64,000 nucleotides of DNA from an uncultured Porphyromonadaceae bacterium (GTDB lineage Bacteria > Bacteroidota > Bacteroidia > Bacteroidales > Muribaculaceae): positions 3,801 through 67,800 of the forward strand of contig CABUPJ010000014.1 of assembly GCA_902493335.1 (NCBI GenBank), given 5' to 3'. Positions 17,305 through 26,701 of the stretch are shown one piece after another. The notes below the pieces were generated by a model. That model was not told the DNA's origin, ran no database searches, and saw only the letters and a program-made list of their open reading frames with translations. The position numbers were made by a program, and so were the translations under genes. The number at the start of each line of letters is the position of its first letter. The first letter of the stretch is position 1.

Positions 17305-20292
17305 ATGAAAAAACTGAAATGCCTCGCCGCGGTTTTTGCGGCCTTTACTTTCACGGCGATGACGGCTTCGGCTGTCACGCCTGTGATAATCAAGAAAACC
17401 GATACAAAAGCGTGTGAGCGCTGGGTCGACTCGGTCTACCGTTCGATGAGTGACCGCGAGCGAGTTGCTCAGCTCGTCTTTCCCAAGGTAGTGCCTACAC
17501 ACGGAGCCAACAGCCGCGCAGTCATAAAACGTCTTGTATCGACAAACGGGGTCGGCGGTCTTCTCTTTACAGAAGGCACAATAGACCAGTATGCCGAGAT
17601 GACAGATTATGCGATGTCGTTTGCCCGAAGCGGCAAAGGTGTCGCGCCGCTCATGACATTCGACGGCGAATGGGGACTTTCGATGCGCGTAAAAGACACT
17701 CCCCGTTTTCCCCAGAACATGGGTCTCGGAGCAATCGCCAATACCGATCTGATTTACCGCTATGGAGCCGAGATGGCGCGCGAGTGCAAACTGCTTGGTA
17801 TCCAGGTGAATTTCGCTCCGGTGCTCGATGTCAACTCCAACCCGTCTAATCCCGTCATCGGCTACCGTTCGTTCGGCGAGGACCCCGTCAAGGTCGGACG
17901 CCTCGGCAAACTATATTCGCGCGGACTTGAGGACCACGGCGTACAGGCTGTCGGCAAGCATTTTCCCGGCCATGGCGATACCGGCACAGACTCTCACAAG
18001 ACCCTCCCGACGGTAAATCATGACCTCGTCAGACTTAACAGCATAGACCTCAAGCCCTTCAGTGACTTTATCGATGCCGGTTGCTCGGGTATAATGACGG
18101 GCCACATAGCGCTGCCTGTGCTTGATCCCTCGGGAACGCCGGCTTCGCTCTCTAAGAAAATATCTACCGAACTGCTTCGTGACAAAATGGGTTTCGAGGG
18201 GCTGATTTATACCGACGCTCTCGGCATGAAGGGCGCCACTGTCGAAGGCCGCAACAACGCACTGATGGCTCTCGAGGCCGGAGCTGATGTATTGCTCTCG
18301 CCTCTCAATCCGGTCGATGACATAGATTTCATCGCCGGCGCCCTAAAGAGCGGCAAGCTTTCGCGCAAAACTCTTGAAGACCGCTGCCGCCGCGTACTTA
18401 CATATAAATATGCCCTTGGCCTCAGCAAGCCGGTCAGCATCAACACAAAAGGTCTCGCCGAGGCAATCAATTCTCCCGAAGCCGAGAAGCTTAACAGAGA
18501 GCTTGCCGCTGCCTCGATGACGGTCATCTACAACAATGACAATATACTCCCACTCGGCAAACTCGACAAGACCTCGATAGCCGTCGTCAATATCGGAGCA
18601 CCTGCCGATAATGTATTTGCCTCGACTTGTGCCCGATATGCCCGTGTCGACCGTTTTTACACCAACGGAGCCTCGTTCTCGCCAGAGACGCTCGCTAAGA
18701 TTAAAAGTCACGATGTCGTCATCGCCGCTGTCTATAACGACAAATCGTGGGCACGCTCGACGATGGCAGCTCTCAAAGACTGTGACAATCTCGTGGCTGT
18801 CTTTATGGTCAATCCCTATAAGATGAACAAGTTCGCCGGTTCGATAAAGAAAGCGAAGGCACTTGTGCTTGCCTATGACGATACCCCCTATACCCGCGAA
18901 TATGCCGCTCAGGCAATCTTCGGCGGCATTGACGTCGACGGTACGCTCCCTGTCAACCTCAAGGGTCTCGCGCCGATGGGTACAGGTGTCAGACTCAAGA
19001 AATCGCGCCTCGGTTTCTCGACTCCTTTGGCGATGGGGATGAAGCCATCGCTTACCGACAGTATCGACAGCATCGTCGCCGCTGCGCTCAAGGTCAACGC
19101 TTTCCCCGGCTGTCAGGTGCTTGTCGCCCGTCACGGCAATATCATACATGACAAGTGCTATGGTCTTACCACTGCCGGTGGCGCTCCCGTGACACAGGCG
19201 ACTGTCTACGACCTCGCTTCGGTATCTAAAGCTACGGGTACGCTCCCCGGCGTCATGAAAGCCTATGATCTCGGTCTTTTCAGTCTCGACGATTTCGCCT
19301 CGAAGCATATCCCCGGCCTCAGAGTCATCGGTAAAGATTCGATTACTGTCAGCCAGCTTCTCTATCATGAGTCGGGTATTCGTCCGGCACTCAATATGTT
19401 CGAGGTGATGACTGACAGCACTTCATATACCGGCGATCTTATCAAGGGACGTCCCGATGCGATGCATAAACGCAAAGTGCAGAACGGCGCGTATGTCCAC
19501 AACACCGCGCGTATACGCCGCGACATCACTTCGGCCACCCGTAGCGACCGTTTCCCCATTACGGCAGCCGAGGGACTTTATGTCGGTCGTGAGACATACG
19601 ATACCATCATGGGCCGTATCTATAACTCGCCGTTGCGCGCCAAGAGAGATTACGCTTATTCGTGCCTTAACTTCTGTCTCCTGATGGATATGGAACAGCG
19701 TCTGACATCGCAGCCTCACGACCGGTTTGTCACCGACAGCATCTTTGCACCTCTCGGCGCCTATACCACTTGCTACCGTCCGACGCTCCATCATAAACTT
19801 GCCGACATTGCCTCCACCGAAGTCGACAACTATCTGCGCAACCAGCATCTCAGAGGTTATGTTCATGACGAACTCGCCAATTTCTCAGGAGGCGTGCAGG
19901 GTAATGCAGGTCTCTTTTCGAACGCAGACGATCTGGCCAAAATATGTCAGATGTGGCTCAACGGAGGTGTCTACGGCGACCGCCGCGTCCTCTCCGAGGA
20001 GACCGTGCGTCTCTTCACCACGTCCAAGAGCCCGACATGCCGCCGTGGCCTCGGTTTTGACAAGCCTGACACTGAGAATCTTGAAAATTCGCCGACTTGC
20101 GACGAAGCCGATGCCTCTGTCTACGGGCACCTTGGCTTCACCGGCACAGTCTTCTGGGTTGATCCGGCCAACGACATGATTTTCGTCTTCCTTACAAACC
20201 GCGTCGACCCGACCCGCGACAATGCCGCTTTCTCGAAGGTCAACATCCGTCCCGAACTCTTCCGTCAGCTCTATAAGGCTCTTGATAAATGA
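17305..20292 (+). CDS. Glycoside hydrolase family 3 (NagZ-like) fused to a serine beta-lactamase-like hydrolase
   Basis: 995 residues. The start at MKKLKCLAAVFAAF gives a clean signal peptide; a longer in-frame start at 17182 would overlap the upstream gene by 92 bp with unrelated residues. The GH3 catalytic domain (about 35-370) has the NagZ-type motif KHFPGHGDTGTDSH and IYTDALGMKG. A second GH3 domain follows, and then a class C beta-lactamase/esterase-like domain (about 600-990) with SxxK in DLASVSKATG, a Tyr-containing YSCLNF motif and HLGFTG in place of the KTG box. GH3 enzymes of this type release beta-N-acetylglucosamine; the partner domain may act on peptidoglycan stem peptides or esters. 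It overlaps the PAP2 gene by 4 bp. Confidence 0.9.
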   Translation: MKKLKCLAAVFAAFTFTAMTASAVTPVIIKKTDTKACERWVDSVYRSMSDRERVAQLVFPKVVPTHGANSRAVIKRLVSTNGVGGLLFTEGTIDQYAEMTDYAMSFARSGKGVAPLMTFDGEWGLSMRVKDTPRFPQNMGLGAIANTDLIYRYGAEMARECKLLGIQVNFAPVLDVNSNPSNPVIGYRSFGEDPVKVGRLGKLYSRGLEDHGVQAVGKHFPGHGDTGTDSHKTLPTVNHDLVRLNSIDLKPFSDFIDAGCSGIMTGHIALPVLDPSGTPASLSKKISTELLRDKMGFEGLIYTDALGMKGATVEGRNNALMALEAGADVLLSPLNPVDDIDFIAGALKSGKLSRKTLEDRCRRVLTYKYALGLSKPVSINTKGLAEAINSPEAEKLNRELAAASMTVIYNNDNILPLGKLDKTSIAVVNIGAPADNVFASTCARYARVDRFYTNGASFSPETLAKIKSHDVVIAAVYNDKSWARSTMAALKDCDNLVAVFMVNPYKMNKFAGSIKKAKALVLAYDDTPYTREYAAQAIFGGIDVDGTLPVNLKGLAPMGTGVRLKKSRLGFSTPLAMGMKPSLTDSIDSIVAAALKVNAFPGCQVLVARHGNIIHDKCYGLTTAGGAPVTQATVYDLASVSKATGTLPGVMKAYDLGLFSLDDFASKHIPGLRVIGKDSITVSQLLYHESGIRPALNMFEVMTDSTSYTGDLIKGRPDAMHKRKVQNGAYVHNTARIRRDITSATRSDRFPITAAEGLYVGRETYDTIMGRIYNSPLRAKRDYAYSCLNFCLLMDMEQRLTSQPHDRFVTDSIFAPLGAYTTCYRPTLHHKLADIASTEVDNYLRNQHLRGYVHDELANFSGGVQGNAGLFSNADDLAKICQMWLNGGVYGDRRVLSEETVRLFTTSKSPTCRRGLGFDKPDTENLENSPTCDEADASVYGHLGFTGTVFWVDPANDMIFVFLTNRVDPTRDNAAFSKVNIRPELFRQLYKALDK

Positions 20293-21248
20293 CGAGAATA
20301 ACAGCGCTGCTGATAGCTTTCGTGCTCGCTTTCCGACCAGCCATGGCCGGGGAGCGGGCCGACAGCGCTTTGTGCCTGAAGCCTGCGGCTCGCATCGCAA
20401 TACAGGGCGGCACGGCGCTTGCCTTGAATATCAGCCTCACCGAACTGTTGAAGTCGGCGGTCAGCGAGCGGCGCCCTGACGGCGCAGGCGATGATTCGTT
20501 CCCGTCTCGTCATACGTCATGGGCTTTCAATGTGGCGACGATATTCTCCAATGAGCTTTACGGTCATTCGGCGCTGTGGCCTGTGGGCTTTCATTTTGCA
20601 GCGACTGCCGTCGGGCTGCAGCGTGCGGTCACCGAACGTCATTATCCGTCGGATGTTCTTGCAGGCGCTGCGCTTGGCATTGTTTCGACTGAATTGGGCT
20701 ATTATCTTGCCGACCTTGCCATGGGGCGTCATGCCTGTCGCCGACGCTACGCCGCGGCGACGCCTGACTGGCGCCCGGCTGTGTCTATGACAACGACGGC
20801 GTTGTTTCCTTTAACCCGCGCGATGCGTCATGATGGCCGCCTGGGATCAACAGGTGTGGCCGGACGTCTCAGAATCGGATTGCCGATGTCAGAATCTTTC
20901 GGCGTGTCGCTTAACGCCTTGATGACCTCTCTGTCGCTCTACCGCGACGGCGTTTTCGCTACGTCTGTTAATGGCGCGGGCGCGACACTTGCGATTGACT
21001 ATTACCGCGCTATCGGCGAAATGCCGTTGTCGTTCGAGGCCTCGGCGGGAGCCGGAGCATTGAAAAATTTCAGGATTTCGGATTCTGCCGTGCCGTCGGC
21101 ATCGTTTGTGACAGAGTGCAGAGCAGGGGCTTTCTATGGACTTACGCCTACATTCAGTATCGGCGCCGAAGCCGGCTACATGCTCATGACCCTCGGCAAA
21201 ACCGTCAGCACCCTGTCTCTCTCCCTCACCACCCGCGCGACATTCTGA
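20289..21248 (+). CDS. PAP2-family phosphatase with C-terminal beta-barrel-like extension
   Basis: 319 residues with a signal peptide (about 1-20). The phosphatase signature is complete: KSAVSERRPDG (KX6RP), PSRHTSWAF (PSxH) and RAVTERHYPSDVLAG (SR/TxxxxxHYPSD). This class dephosphorylates lipid phosphates such as undecaprenyl diphosphate or lipid A. After the last motif (about residue 140) the remaining 150 residues lack membrane helices; they are Gly-rich amphipathic strands ending LSLSLTTRATF, with a terminal Phe as in outer membrane barrels. The start codon overlaps the GH3-hydrolase stop by 4 bp, so both are translated together. The barrel reading is inference. Confidence 0.85.
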   Translation: MTRITALLIAFVLAFRPAMAGERADSALCLKPAARIAIQGGTALALNISLTELLKSAVSERRPDGAGDDSFPSRHTSWAFNVATIFSNELYGHSALWPVGFHFAATAVGLQRAVTERHYPSDVLAGAALGIVSTELGYYLADLAMGRHACRRRYAAATPDWRPAVSMTTTALFPLTRAMRHDGRLGSTGVAGRLRIGLPMSESFGVSLNALMTSLSLYRDGVFATSVNGAGATLAIDYYRAIGEMPLSFEASAGAGALKNFRISDSAVPSASFVTECRAGAFYGLTPTFSIGAEAGYMLMTLGKTVSTLSLSLTTRATF

Positions 21249-21264
21249 CGCATGCGGCCGGGCG

Positions 21265-22737
21265 TTATGCCGGCGTTTCGGCTGTGACGAGTTTTTTGAT
21301 CTTGTAGCCTGTCATCACCATAACCATCGACATCACGGGCGACAGGATATTGAAGATGCAGTATGGCAGATAAGTCACCGTAGATACACCGAGGACTGTC
21401 GACTGGGTCACACCGCATGAATTCCACGGTATCAGCACTGAAGTCACAGATACGGAATCTTCAAGCGTGCGGCTCAGGAGCTTGGGCTCGAGGCCGAACC
21501 GGCGGTAGACGTCCTTATACATATTGCCGCCGATAATTATCGACAGATATTGGTCGGCCGTACATGAATTGAGGAAAAGACCGCTGCATACGGTGGCGCC
21601 GACAATCGATGACTTGCGTGTCAGATGGTTTCTTACGGACTCTGTAATTGAGGCGAGCATGCCCGTGCCAATCATGGCGCCTCCGAAGAGCATCGCGCAT
21701 AAGACAAGACAGACAGTCGGCAACATGCCTGTGATACCGCCCGTAGCGACAAAATCGTCGAGAGCCGCCGAACCGGTATTGAGGGTCGTCTCTGACCATA
21801 ATATTCCTCCGAGGGCTTTTAGATGAGCCGCTACACCCAATGCTTCCTGGCCTTCGATTGTAGCGATGATGTCCGGCTGGAAGACATACATGCCCGCTAT
21901 TCCCATAAGTGAGGCTGCAGCCAACGTATAGAGCGTCTTTATCTTCATCGCTATCATGATGCCTGTGATAAGTGGGATGACGAGTGTCAGAGGAGTTATG
22001 TTGAAGTAGCTGTTAAGAGCTGTGAAGATTTCTGAGTCAGAAAAATTTACGGCCGACGGGCTGGCGATGAGGCCGGCTGCGAGAAACACGGTAAGTGCTA
22101 TACCCATCGATGGTATTGCCGTGAGCATCAGATAGCGTATATGGTCAAACAGGTCGACGCCGCAGCTTGACGAAGCAATCACGGTAGTGTCGCTCAGCGG
22201 TGAAATCTTGTCGCCGAAGTAAGCACCCGATATGATAGCGCCGGCAATCCACCCCGCGCTATATCCCATGACCGAACCTATGCCCATGAAAGCTACACCG
22301 ATAGTGGCGATTGTTGTCCACGAACTGCCTGTAAGCACGGAGACAAACGAGCAGATGGCGCATGTCGTCACCAGAAAGAATGCCGGATTGAGCAGTTCGA
22401 GACCATAGTTGATAAGCGTCGGCACAACGCCGCTGAGCATCCATGTCGTCGACACAAGTGCGATGAGGAGCAACAGTGGTACGGCGGGAAGAATCTGAGT
22501 GGCGCTTTTGGCAAATCCCGATTTCAGCCTCTCGAAATTGCATCGTCGGCATACAACAGCCAAAGCCACGGCGATGACAGCCGAGACAAGGAGTGTTATA
22601 TGACTGTAGTCTGAGATCACGTCAGACCCGAGGAAACACATGATGCCGATGAGTGATAGCAGCAGTACGGCAACAGGTATCAGAGATACAGAGAGGCAGG
22701 GATTTACGACACCCTGCTTGGGATTTTTATTGTTCAC
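21265..22737 (-). CDS. nhaC: Na+/H+ antiporter NhaC
   Basis: 490 residues of about twelve transmembrane segments beginning VSLIPVAVLLLSLIGIMCFLG. Motifs common to NhaC are GSSWTTIATIGVAFMGIG, SGAYFGDKISPLSDTT and the DQYLSIIIGGNMYKD stretch with its Asp. It probably expels Na+ (or exchanges malate/lactate, as in the MleN branch) for protons. It is convergent with the PAP2 gene (stops 16 bp apart) and reads away from the tmRNA gene. Confidence 0.9.
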   Translation of the reverse strand: MNNKNPKQGVVNPCLSVSLIPVAVLLLSLIGIMCFLGSDVISDYSHITLLVSAVIAVALAVVCRRCNFERLKSGFAKSATQILPAVPLLLLIALVSTTWMLSGVVPTLINYGLELLNPAFFLVTTCAICSFVSVLTGSSWTTIATIGVAFMGIGSVMGYSAGWIAGAIISGAYFGDKISPLSDTTVIASSSCGVDLFDHIRYLMLTAIPSMGIALTVFLAAGLIASPSAVNFSDSEIFTALNSYFNITPLTLVIPLITGIMIAMKIKTLYTLAAASLMGIAGMYVFQPDIIATIEGQEALGVAAHLKALGGILWSETTLNTGSAALDDFVATGGITGMLPTVCLVLCAMLFGGAMIGTGMLASITESVRNHLTRKSSIVGATVCSGLFLNSCTADQYLSIIIGGNMYKDVYRRFGLEPKLLSRTLEDSVSVTSVLIPWNSCGVTQSTVLGVSTVTYLPYCIFNILSPVMSMVMVMTGYKIKKLVTAETPA

Positions 22738-22789
22738 TGTCGACCTTATGAAATTGTACTATGTAAAACGGTTTTTGAATAATTGGTGG

Positions 22790-22797
22790 CAAAAATA
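22790..22797 (-). promoter_or_regulatory. -7 promoter element for nhaC
   Basis: The minus strand reads TATTTTTG, matching TAnnTTTG, 52 bp before the nhaC ATG. There is no clear -33 element. Confidence 0.35.
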
Positions 22798-22945
22798 CGC
22801 AAAAACGCGTGAATATTGACACGCACGGACATTAAAAAACTTCGACAATACGACATCTTATACAATGATTGCGATTTTAAGGGTAAAATATGTTAATTAT
22901 TGCAAATATATTGTCGGTGGTAATAAAAGCTATGTATAAAAACGT

Positions 22946-22953
22946 TATCTTTG
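22946..22953 (+). promoter_or_regulatory. -7 promoter element for ssrA
   Basis: TATCTTTG matches TAnnTTTG, 24 bp before the mature tmRNA 5' end, consistent with a short precursor trimmed by processing. Confidence 0.45.
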
Positions 22954-22977
22954 TAAACTTTTACAGCTACTATATAC

Positions 22978-23374
22978 GGGGCTGACCGGTTTTGACAGCG
23001 CGTAGAGGTGGTATGTAAGCGTGCAGAGCAATGATGGCTACGCTCTTTAATCAGAGACATCGAGCAATTTAAATGGCGAAAATAACTACGCTCTTGCTGC
23101 TTGATTGAAGTACAGTAGATCAGCTTAATCTCCGCAACAGTTGCAGAGACAAGACATCGCCCGACAGTCGTTTTTCCGAGACAGGTCGATCAGGCGGTGC
23201 TCATAAATCGGGAATAGGAAACCAAGAGTCTCGCGCGGTCTCCGAAATTTTAGAGAATAAGGCAATGATTGGTCGTTTCACGCCTGTCATCGCACGAAAA
23301 TCAAGTTGAAACTACGCACGTAGAAAGCATATTAGTTCCGCGTTTGGACGAGGGTTCAACCCCCTCCAGCTCCA
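22978..23374 (+). ncRNA. ssrA: Transfer-messenger RNA (tmRNA)
   Basis: The 5' end GGGGCTGA pairs with CAGCTCC at the 3' end to form the acceptor stem. The 3' T-arm reads GGGTTCAACCCC, and the CCA tail is not encoded, so it is added after transcription. The tag reading frame starts at GGC (23075) and ends with TGA (23102-23104), giving GENNYALAA, a typical Bacteroidales degradation tag. Length is about 397 nt, normal for a one-piece tmRNA. With SmpB (not in this window) it rescues stalled ribosomes and marks the peptide for proteolysis. No integrase or attachment duplicate was seen at its 3' end. Confidence 0.95.
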
Positions 23375-23395
23375 CAAAAGTCTGATGAAAGACAA

Positions 23396-23434
23396 CGAAA
23401 AATCCTGCAACTCAGCGAGTTGCAGGATTTTTCG
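23396..23434. terminator. Terminator after ssrA
   Basis: A perfect inverted repeat with 18-nt arms (CGAAAAATCCTGCAACTC at 23396-23413 and its complement at 23417-23434) and an AGC loop. A- and T-rich ends on both sides let it end both ssrA and the converging lipoprotein gene (stop at 23478). Confidence 0.85.
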
Positions 23435-23477
23435 TTAATGGGGCGCCGCTATTGTATGACTCTTATCGATGGCTTTT

Positions 23478-24419
23478 TTATTGGTATAATGCGTTGGCGA
23501 GGGCGGTGATGCCGTCTGCGCCGGGAAGGTTGGGGTAGGCCTTGTCAAGTGCTGAGGCAAATTCGTCGGGATTCGTTGCTGTTTCGAGGAGGCTTTTGAT
23601 TGTGTTGAGATAAGCGATTTTGAATTCGACCGATTCTTTTTGAGTCGCTCCGCCGTGTCCGCCGATGAAGAGGACGGCTCCTGAGTTGAGTTCGCGTTCG
23701 GCTTCAGCGATTTCGGCGTCGACGGCTGCGCGAGAAGTGAGTTGCAGATGACTCATATGTGCTTTTGCCGGAGTCCAGTGTGTGTAATATACTTTGTCGC
23801 CGATGATGATGCTTGCGGCGGGAAAATCGGAGCTGGCGCCGCGGTGGAATGCAAATGGCACACCTGCATAAACCTGTGTCGACTCAAAGGCAACTTCGTC
23901 TTCCTTACCCGTAGGCATTGAGGTCATTGTGTCGCCGAATGTCTGTTCGAAACTCTTCATCATGCCGCCGTAGACAGGGCCTTTGACAAACGCGGGCATT
24001 CCTTCTGTCATCACGACTTCATGGTCGCCGGTGCCTCCGACATGATAATCACTGATGCGTTTGGCGACGGGTTTGCCGACATTGTCGAGATAGCTGCCAA
24101 ATTCATTGACATTCACTTTGAAAAGAGGCTCTTCCATCGTCACTACCGAGTCAGCGCCTTCGATGATATAGCTTGCGTCGTTCATCACGTCCTGCGTGTA
24201 ATAGACGTGAAGTCTGAAGTCTCCGAGGTCATAGACTTCTACGCGACCGGCGGATTTTTCCTCGCCGAGCAGAATTGCAAGGTTGACGCTGTCGGGTTTC
24301 AATGCTGTTTCTTTGTTGAGATTGTCGTTTTCCATAACGTTTTCTTTTGTTTTGTTGTTAGTGCAGCTTGCCAGTGATATGATTGCGACGGCTGCGATTG
24401 CGAGGGTTGTAAATTTCAT
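23478..24419 (-). CDS. Lipoprotein with degenerate metallo-beta-lactamase-like fold
   Basis: 313 residues. The lipoprotein signal ends IISLASC (Cys19). The body (about 50-290) follows an MBL-like order: a beta-rich start, NDASYIIEGADSVVTMEEPLF, then YHVGGTGDH where HxHxDH would sit, and a late FIGGHGG resembling the GHG loop. The canonical metal-ligand spacing is not intact, so catalysis by the usual route is doubtful; a substrate-binding or altered-metal role is possible. It is divergent from an HxlR regulator (24647), with about 230 bp between starts, the usual arrangement for a regulator and its target. Family assignment is by eye only. Confidence 0.5.
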   Translation of the reverse strand: MKFTTLAIAAVAIISLASCTNNKTKENVMENDNLNKETALKPDSVNLAILLGEEKSAGRVEVYDLGDFRLHVYYTQDVMNDASYIIEGADSVVTMEEPLFKVNVNEFGSYLDNVGKPVAKRISDYHVGGTGDHEVVMTEGMPAFVKGPVYGGMMKSFEQTFGDTMTSMPTGKEDEVAFESTQVYAGVPFAFHRGASSDFPAASIIIGDKVYYTHWTPAKAHMSHLQLTSRAAVDAEIAEAERELNSGAVLFIGGHGGATQKESVEFKIAYLNTIKSLLETATNPDEFASALDKAYPNLPGADGITALANALYQ

Positions 24420-24452
24420 TGTTCAGCCAGTGTTTTATTGTTTTTTCTGACG

Positions 24453-24460
24453 CAAAGTTA
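24453..24460 (-). promoter_or_regulatory. -7 promoter element for the MBL-like lipoprotein gene
   Basis: The minus strand reads TAACTTTG, matching TAnnTTTG, 33 bp before the ATG at 24419. Confidence 0.45.
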
Positions 24461-24589
24461 ACATCGCAGCAGCCCAAAAGTCAAGAAGGCGCTTGAATGA
24501 CAGATAGTTTCATCGAGGTTAGAATTATAGGAAAACAGCAGGTTATAAAATCGTTTTTAATAAATTTTAACCACAATCGAATTTTTATA

Positions 24590-24620
24590 TTGCATAATTT
24601 ATGAGTGTTGGTTACCTTTG
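24590..24620 (+). promoter_or_regulatory. Promoter of the HxlR regulator gene
   Basis: A -33 TTG (24590-24592) and a -7 TACCTTTG (24613-24620) are separated by 20 bp, 26 bp before the ATG at 24647. Confidence 0.55.
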
Positions 24621-24646
24621 TAGAGTAATTTAACTATCAAAACTTT

Positions 24647-25009
24647 ATGAGGGACGAACTTCACCCGAATTGCCCGATACGCAATATTCTTGCCCGTTTC
24701 AGCGACAAATGGTCGTTGTTGGTACTCTATACGCTCAATCTTTATCCGACGATGCGCTACAACGCGCTGCGACGCGACATACCCGACATTTCGCAAAAGA
24801 TGCTGACCAACACGCTGCGCACCCTTGAAGAGGATGGTCTTGTGACGCGCACGATATATGCCGAGGTACCCCCGCGGGTCGAATATGCCATCACTGACCG
24901 AACCCGCTCGCTGCTGCCGCATATCAATTCGCTCATCGGCTGGGCCAAAGACAATATGCCCGATATCCTGCGCGACCGTGCCCGTAATAATAAGAGGTGT
25001 ATTGAATAA
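24647..25009 (+). CDS. HxlR family winged-helix transcriptional regulator
   Basis: 120 residues. The family signature is complete: CPIRNILARFSDKWSLLVLYTL near the N-terminus (Cys9 is the conserved HxlR cysteine that often senses oxidants or electrophiles), the recognition region RYNALRRDIPDISQKMLTNTLRTLEEDGLV, and the wing (PPRVEYAIT). Such small dimers usually control a divergent neighbour, here the MBL-like lipoprotein gene. The efflux operon converges with it from downstream. Confidence 0.9.
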   Translation: MRDELHPNCPIRNILARFSDKWSLLVLYTLNLYPTMRYNALRRDIPDISQKMLTNTLRTLEEDGLVTRTIYAEVPPRVEYAITDRTRSLLPHINSLIGWAKDNMPDILRDRARNNKRCIE

Positions 25010-25105
25010 AAATATACCTTAAAGGATATAAATCATTAATCAGTAATGGTCTATACTCTTTAAGGTATATCCGGTCTTTCGTATGCGAAAGCTGTATTTG
25101 GGCTG

Positions 25106-26701
25106 TTATCGCAGTGTCGGGTCGGGTGTAGAGTGGGGGTTGCGTATCCAGCGGGCCGCGGCGCCCATTTTGGGCAGAAGTCGCGTTACCGGGGGCGTAT
25201 ACCGTGCGAGAAGTATTATAAGCATCATGGCTACGCCGAGGATAGCAAGATAGCCCAGACATTCTTTGACGGCAATCATGATGTTCTGTTGTGTGAAATA
25301 GCTGCCGAACCACGACATCCTCGCTCCGTCAGTATCGGCTATCTCTGACGAAGTCAGCATGACTGTCTTGCTCATGGCCCAGGCAAACATGCGTTCGACG
25401 GCCGCGCCTGCGGCCGCCGTTCCGACGCCGCATCTGACGAAGCCGACAATGGCGACGTTCATGAATGTATGCTGGAACGGTATGGTAGTGCATATCATAT
25501 ATGTAGCTCCTGATTCCATCATCACCTCGCCCATGCCGAAGGCAAACAGCGGGATATAGAACTGCCACGCTTCTGTCGCCGGATCGATGAAAAAGTAAGT
25601 TGCCATGATATAGAATGTTGTCAGCAGAAAACATGCAAAAAAGAATATCTTTGGGCGCCACTTCCATCTCACGAGGGTGAGATAGGTAAACACCGCGCCG
25701 ATAACAATGCCGTATATTTCGGGGTAATTGAAGCCGACGATGGTGAAGTAGTCATATCCGGCTACCGTGTTCATGAACACCGGCTGCAGGACGTGTGCCG
25801 ACGCCTGAAGCACGGCTATCCCGGCCAGGACGAAAACGACTTTCCACGTCGTTGTATAGCGGAATGCCCCGAGCGAGATGAACGGATTCTTATGATAATG
25901 CGATTCGATCAGCGTCAGGGCAAATACTATTATGAAAAGCCATGTGGCGCACCATATCTCGCGGCTTTCCCACCAGTCGTAATGTTCGCCGAAGTTGAAT
26001 ATCCATGCGGCGATGCAGCAAGTCGCGACCCAGAGCACGTGACCGGTCCAGTCGACTCCTTTCAGCGGTATGTAAGGTGCGCACCGGTGGTCGTGGTTCA
26101 TCATGAAATAGACGATGGCGTCGACGACGAGCATGAGTCCGATGATAATGAGGTAGACATAGCGCCAGTTGAAGTCATACGAGATATATGCCGTCATCAG
26201 GCCTGAGACCTGTATCGCGCCGCAGACGAGGATATAGACGACGGGGAAGAATACGCCATAGTTGCGTGTCGGTGTGATGTTCAGCTGTATCGTGCTCATG
26301 CAGGCAAACATGCCCATCATCTTGAAGTATCCCGCAAAAAGACAGACGAGCCATAGCACCCACGGCACGGTTGACCAGGGGGCCGCGATGGCGCAGACGA
26401 TTGAACCGATGCTCGACACAAACCACATCTGGCGGCTGTAGAGATAGAATTTCCATCTGAACAGCACGGGGAAAATCATGTTGAGTCCGATTAACGAGCA
26501 ATAGCTCGCCATAGTGACGTCTTCGCTGATAAACGACAGCTCACCGACCATCTGGCTTAGGGCGGCAAGATATACGCCGCCCGAAAGCTGGTAGAAGAAC
26601 GCAAACATGATGATCAGCCAGAAACGCAGCTGTCGTGGCACCCACGGCTTGTAGACCGAGAGGCGGTTGCTCGAGAACGGGCTTGGTCCGTGTCCCATCA
26701 T
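25106..26701 (-). CDS. MFS transporter, DHA2/EmrB-like drug efflux permease
   Basis: 531 residues with about fourteen transmembrane segments, opening LRFWLIIMFAFFYQLSGGVYLAALSQMVG. The sequence is divergent from classical EmrB, but context is clear: its start overlaps the HlyD-like gene stop by 4 bp (26698-26701), and that gene overlaps a TolC gene likewise. It therefore forms the inner-membrane pump of an EmrAB-TolC type tripartite exporter. Bacteroidota have a specific MFS branch of this kind; substrates may be drugs, fatty acids or bile-related compounds, but nothing in the sequence identifies one. Confidence 0.85.
   Translation of the reverse strand: MMGHGPSPFSSNRLSVYKPWVPRQLRFWLIIMFAFFYQLSGGVYLAALSQMVGELSFISEDVTMASYCSLIGLNMIFPVLFRWKFYLYSRQMWFVSSIGSIVCAIAAPWSTVPWVLWLVCLFAGYFKMMGMFACMSTIQLNITPTRNYGVFFPVVYILVCGAIQVSGLMTAYISYDFNWRYVYLIIIGLMLVVDAIVYFMMNHDHRCAPYIPLKGVDWTGHVLWVATCCIAAWIFNFGEHYDWWESREIWCATWLFIIVFALTLIESHYHKNPFISLGAFRYTTTWKVVFVLAGIAVLQASAHVLQPVFMNTVAGYDYFTIVGFNYPEIYGIVIGAVFTYLTLVRWKWRPKIFFFACFLLTTFYIMATYFFIDPATEAWQFYIPLFAFGMGEVMMESGATYMICTTIPFQHTFMNVAIVGFVRCGVGTAAAGAAVERMFAWAMSKTVMLTSSEIADTDGARMSWFGSYFTQQNIMIAVKECLGYLAILGVAMMLIILLARYTPPVTRLLPKMGAAARWIRNPHSTPDPTLR

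Noticed and set aside
22978..23374. tmRNA as an insertion point for a mobile element
   Set aside because: No integrase, transposase or repeated copy of the ssrA 3' end is seen nearby; the next genes are ordinary.
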